Below are positions 59,959 to 64,000 of a DNA stretch of 64,000 bases, piece after piece. Position 1 is the first letter of the stretch; each line of letters opens with the position of its first letter. A model generated the notes under the pieces. The model worked only from the letters and a program-made list of their open reading frames with translations, searched no databases and was not told where the DNA came from. The position numbers and the translations under genes are program-made. The stretch comes from Saprospiraceae bacterium (GTDB lineage Bacteria > Bacteroidota > Bacteroidia > Chitinophagales > Saprospiraceae), in assembly GCA_016717145.1 (NCBI GenBank), contig JADKGD010000013.1:62001-126000 (forward strand). Reading direction: 5' to 3'.

Positions 59959-62900
59959 TGCCGACAAATATGCGTTTATTCATTTTACCGCTTTGTTCTT
60001 GAGTATCTCTTCGTTTACTGTGGCTCAGATCACACTAAATCCAACGGGTGCCGCTGCTGAAGACGCAGCAACGCTGACATTTGATGCCAGTCTCGGAAAT
60101 AAAGAATTGTTGGGTGCTACCAAGGTCTATATGCATCATGGCGTTGTCACTGACAATATAAGTGGTATACAATGGAAATATGTCAAAGGAAATTGGGGCA
60201 AGGATGATGGCATAGGTGAAATGACTAAAGTCTCCGGTGAAGCCAATAAATGGCAGATTACTTTCAACCCAAATATAAGGGCATATTTTGGTGTTCCTGC
60301 CGGCACAAATATCTTTAGAATTTCATGTGTGTTCAGGAATGTTGACGGAACGAAAAAAGGAACCCTTAACCAAGGTGATTATGGATGGGGCTCTGTCGCT
60401 TCTAATGGTGACATCTACATTAATCTTAATAATGATAATTACATTGGATTTAAGAGCCCTGCCGGTGATGAAGGATTTTTTGAACAAGGTCAGGAAATAT
60501 CCATTCAGGGCGAAGCATCATCAGCTGTATCCAACATGAAGTTATGGCTCGACGAAGGTGCCGGCTATGTCGAAAAGGTTGCAGTTACTACCGGCACAAC
60601 CATTGATTATAGTTATGTGCCTTCTAATTCACTAAACCTTGGTATAAAACTTACTGCTATTGTAAATGGTGTAAACCTGAGACAACTAAGAAATACAACA
60701 TTATCATTAAAAAAGCACCCATTGTTGCACCACTTCCTGTGGGTTTGACATCAGGTGTAAATTATGATGCTGCTGACCCCACAAAAGTGACATTGGTATT
60801 ATTGGCTCCTTTTAAGGAGTTTGTCTATGCTGTAGGCGATTTTTCTGACTGGAAGGTGGCTGAAGGAAACCAGATGAAACGCACACCCGATGGTGAATAT
60901 TACTGGATAGTTTTGAATGGTCTGACACCTCAAAAACAATACGTGTATCAATACTGGATTGATGGCAAACTAAAAATAGCTGATCCATATACTGAACAGG
61001 TAGCAGACCCATGGAATGATAAATATATCGAACCATCTGTTTTTCCAGACATCCCAACATACGACAGAACGGACTATGGCATTGCTTCAGTGCTGAAGAC
61101 CGGTCAGGTGCCTTACAACTGGTCAGCATCGGAAGCATCATGGATTAAGCCTGATGTAAATCATATCGTTGCTTATGAATTGCATTTAAGAGATTTTCTA
61201 AAGTCTCATTCGTTAAAAGACCTTGCTGATACAATTGATTATGTAAAAGACTTGGTATAAATGCTATTGAACTAATGCCTCTGAGCGAGTTTGAAGGAAA
61301 TGACTCCTGGGGATATAATCCGTCTTTTTATTTTGCTCCCGACAAATATTACGGTACTAAAGATGATCTGAAATACTTTATTGAAATCGCGCACCAAAAT
61401 GGTCTGGCTGTCATCCTTGACATGGTGCTAAACCATTCATTTGGTCAAAGTCCAATGGTTCAGATGTACTTTGACGGTGGCAAACCGGCAGCAAATAATC
61501 CATGGTATAATCGCGAATATGTAGGTCAATACCAATGGGGTTATGACTTCAATCATGAGAGTCAATATACTAAAAACTTTATTGATAACGTCAATACATA
61601 TTGGGTTAAGGAATTTCACTTTGATGGCTTTAGATTTGATTTTACAAAAGGATTTACAAATTATGCGCCCGGTGGAAGTGTAGATGGTTTTGACCAATCC
61701 CGCATCAACATCCTAAAAAGAATGGCTGATAAGATATGGCAATTTAATCCTAAAACATATATCATTCTGGAGCATTGGAGCCCCGATGCTGAAGAAACAC
61801 AACTCGGCAACTACGGGATGAAAATGTGGCGGAATAAAAGTTACGATTTTGTACCGGCCACTGTAGGCAATCCTACGGGTGGTTTTGCAAATACTGATGC
61901 TACTTCCCATATTACCTTGTACAATAGTCACGATGAAAGGCGTATTGCAGAGCATTGCCTTACAGAAGGCAGATCCAGTGGAAGCTACAATATAAAAGAT
62001 TCATTGATCATGTATGAAAGGGTCAAAATGGCAGCAGCATTTTTTTTCCTGCAGCCCGGGCCAAAAATGATGTGGCAATTTGATGAATTAGGTTATGATA
62101 TTGACATTAATTTTAATGGACGAATCGGCCGCAAACCTTACGCATGGGGAGGAGGCAGTCTTAATTATTATAACAGCAGCTTGAGACAAAATATTTATAA
62201 AACATACCAGGGCATTCTGAATGTAAGAAATATAATCGGGCCAGCACTGCTTAAATCATCTCAAAAGAGTCATCAGCACACCGGAGACACCAGGAGACTG
62301 AGTTATAATACTACAGGTATAGACCTTGTCGTAATAGGGAATTATGCTTTGATATCAAAGTCTGTTGACCCTAAGTTTTCGCAGCAAGGAAAATGGTACA
62401 ACTACTTCTCGGGAGACTCCATAGATGTCACAAATGTGTCTGCCCAGATAACCCTAAAACCCGGCGAGTGGCATATATATACGACCAAAAGGCTGGCAGA
62501 AGGACAAGCTGACGTTGTAGGTTTATATGATAATCCAGTCACAATTAGCCCAAATCCGTTTAAAGGGTCTGATCTGATCAAAATCAGATTTGATGCTACA
62601 AAGGCCAGTCCAGGCAATACTGCTGGTCTCGTAGGTGCTTCCAAAGTATACATGCATTCCGGTGTCATCCTGAGCTCTGCAAATAATAACGTCCTGACAA
62701 ATATTGTGGGTAATAATACAGATGACGGAATAGGACTTATGACCCAAAGTTGCAGATAATTTATGGGAATATCCATAACTCCCGCCCAGTATTATAATAT
62801 CGCACAAGGCAAAGAGATTAATAAAATAGGCATGTATTTCAGGGATGGCAGTAATGTAAATAAAGGCTTTGGTTTCAGAAATTCCATTCTCTATTTTGAT

Positions 62901-63580
62901 GTACAATCCGATCAACCATTTGTAACTATTTCGCCCGCTAATTTTAATGCCGATACAGAAATAACTGTCACATTTAATGCGAATCAAGGAAATAAAGAAT
63001 TGACCGATGCTTCTAAAATATACTTCCATAGTGGTGTAGGAGTGGTGAATACAGCATCACCTGAAGGTTCAGCATGGAATAAAGTAGTAGGCAATTGGGG
63101 TCAGGATGACGGTAAAGGTCTGATGACCAAAGTCCCCGGACAATCTGATAAATGGCAGATTAAATTAATACCAAGGGCGTACTATGGGCTTACGGGGGCT
63201 GAATTTCCGTATTGGATCGCTGCAGTATTCCGTAGTGCAGATGGAGGCATAAGGGCACCGGAACACCTGGTGCTTTTGACAATGGTTTTATAGCTAATAA
63301 TCTGGACTTCTTTTTGAAGAATGGGGGAACTGTGGCATCGGAAGATATCGATGTCCAGGGTTTTATGGTCTACCCTAACCCAACTTCAGGCGAAATACAA
63401 TTTAAAGGAATTAGCGGGACTTTTAAATTGCAATTATTTACCTTACATGGACAAAATATCTATGGATGTAAAGTAACAAATGATTCGCGCATTAATGTAC
63501 AGCATCTAAGCCCTGGGGTGTACATTTACAACATTACACAAAATGATAAAATTTATGCTGGTAAATTGGTGGTACAATAA
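59959..63580 (+). CDS. Secreted GH13 alpha-amylase with T9SS sorting domain (frameshifted)
   Basis: One gene in five frame pieces (breaks near 59990, 60735, 61250, 62745 and 63280). Order: signal peptide ending FTVAQ; starch-binding-like module with KVYMHHGVVTDN; an E-set domain (LAPFKEFVYAVGDFSDWKV); and a GH13 barrel with FDGFRFDFTKG (nucleophile Asp near 61640), KTYIILEHWSPD (acid/base Glu near 61770) and YNSHDERRIAEH. The barrel ends near residue AEGQADVVG. Two more copies of the first module (at 62540-62760 and 62930-63290) follow. The sorting tail VYPNPTSGEIQFKG and ITQNDKIYAGKLVVQ closes it. Restored length about 1,200 residues. It probably degrades starch outside the cell. Confidence 0.8.
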
Positions 63581-63787
63581 ATTTATTAAATTGCCACGGG
63601 TTCAAACCCTTGGCTACCCAAATTTAACCCCTACAGGTGCAGTACCTGAGTTTTGACAAATCAAATTACTGATGTCCTAAGGCATTTAGAATTGAAATTA
63701 AGGTGATTAATCCATGTTTGAATTAAATAAATTGTAGTCGTCTGAAAAATAATATCTTTGTGGCCAAATTTTAAGTTATTAAGTGAC

Positions 63788-64000
63788 ATGACAGATATTA
63801 TTACCACATTCATTGATTATTTATTGCACCTTGATGATCATTTGTTTTTAATGATTCAGCAATATGGGTTTTGGATATATGCCATTTTATTTCTCATTAT
63901 TTTTGTCGAAACGGGACTTGTAGTAATGCCATTGTTACCAGGCGATTCATTATTATTTGCTGCGGGCACTTTTTGTGCAGGTGTCATTAATGAAGCAGGA
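63788..64000 (+). CDS. DedA family membrane protein, N-terminal part
   Basis: The ATG at 63788 opens a frame that runs to the window edge (71 codons). DHLFLMIQQYGFWIYAILFL and VETGLVVMPLLPGDSLLFAAG match the start of the DedA/SNARE-associated (VTT) family, where the acidic-to-glycine motif (ETGLVVMPLLPGDS) is conserved. Such inner-membrane proteins affect envelope lipid balance. The rest lies beyond the window. Confidence 0.85.
   Translation, partial: MTDIITTFIDYLLHLDDHLFLMIQQYGFWIYAILFLIIFVETGLVVMPLLPGDSLLFAAGTFCAGVINEAG

Noticed and set aside
63588..63612. GGGTTCAAACCC, resembling a tRNA T-arm
   Set aside because: No acceptor, D or anticodon arms can be built around it on either strand.

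Overview
The window reads as a chromosomal piece of a low-GC Bacteroidota genome, most likely from the Saprospiria/Saprospiraceae. The reasons are the rpmB-rpmG-DUF4295-ftsY block, BshB1 (bacillithiol), MqnD (futalosine route to menaquinone), repeated PNP-type C-terminal sorting domains of type IX secretion cargo, a Porin_10-like porin, a TonB-dependent receptor with a carboxypeptidase-regulatory-like domain, and promoters of the TTTG / TAnnTTTG type. All names rest on reading motifs, not on database searches.

Layout. 1-2.7 kb: a periplasmic foldase group (end of a PpiC-type isomerase, a lipoprotein, a SurA-like protein), then tRNA-Ala. 2.9-7.3 kb: holA, an AI-2E-type permease and a porin, each with one frameshift. 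7.4-9.4 kb: ftsY, DUF4295, rpmG, rpmB, tRNA-Arg(ACG). 9.6-13.8 kb: corA, a DUF5683 gene, parB, parA, a metal-dependent hydrolase. 14-17.1 kb: an FMN reductase, a redoxin with a dockerin, lipB, an acyl-CoA thioesterase. 17.1-25.8 kb: a minus-strand run with mqnD, an unannotated small transcript candidate, a di-heme peroxidase/MbnP-like pair, a DnaQ exonuclease, apbE, terC, a hemolysin-III protein and a TPR membrane protein. 26.1-31.2 kb: an RluA synthase, a ribF-glycosyltransferase fusion, an Mrp ATPase, a NifU-like protein, pyrF. 31.2-44.5 kb: an FG-GAP repeat T9SS protein, fabH, bshB1, a PhoD-like phosphatase, an M42 peptidase, pyrE, a Nudix protein, mtgA, a TerB-like protein, a TonB receptor, a helical unknown. 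45.5-50.2 kb: a large secreted protein with Ig-like, dockerin and cohesin-like regions, tRNA-Arg(CCT), ribA, a YjbR protein, an FAD oxidoreductase. 50.4-52.3 kb: a group II intron with its reverse transcriptase. 52.5-64 kb: an MFS transporter and recN (several frameshifts each), a tandem repeat array of about 1 kb, small membrane proteins, an FkbM methyltransferase, a secreted GH13 amylase with a T9SS tail, and the start of a DedA gene.

A dominant feature is single-base indels, mostly in homopolymers, that break genes otherwise of normal length and content. They occur through the whole window and are denser after about 52.5 kb. This looks more like uncorrected long-read consensus error than gene decay. 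Frameshifted genes are therefore listed here as single features spanning the restored gene.

No complete new defence or biosynthetic system is evident. The best leads are a minus-strand locus at 18.0-18.3 kb with its own promoter, a 35-codon ORF, mutually exclusive hairpins and a terminator; the in-frame RibF-GT2 fusion; an MbnP-like protein that has no tryptophan although it sits beside a di-heme peroxidase; a protein carrying both dockerin-like and cohesin-like regions plus a T9SS tail; and the tandem repeat array with an invariant 52-nt hairpin.
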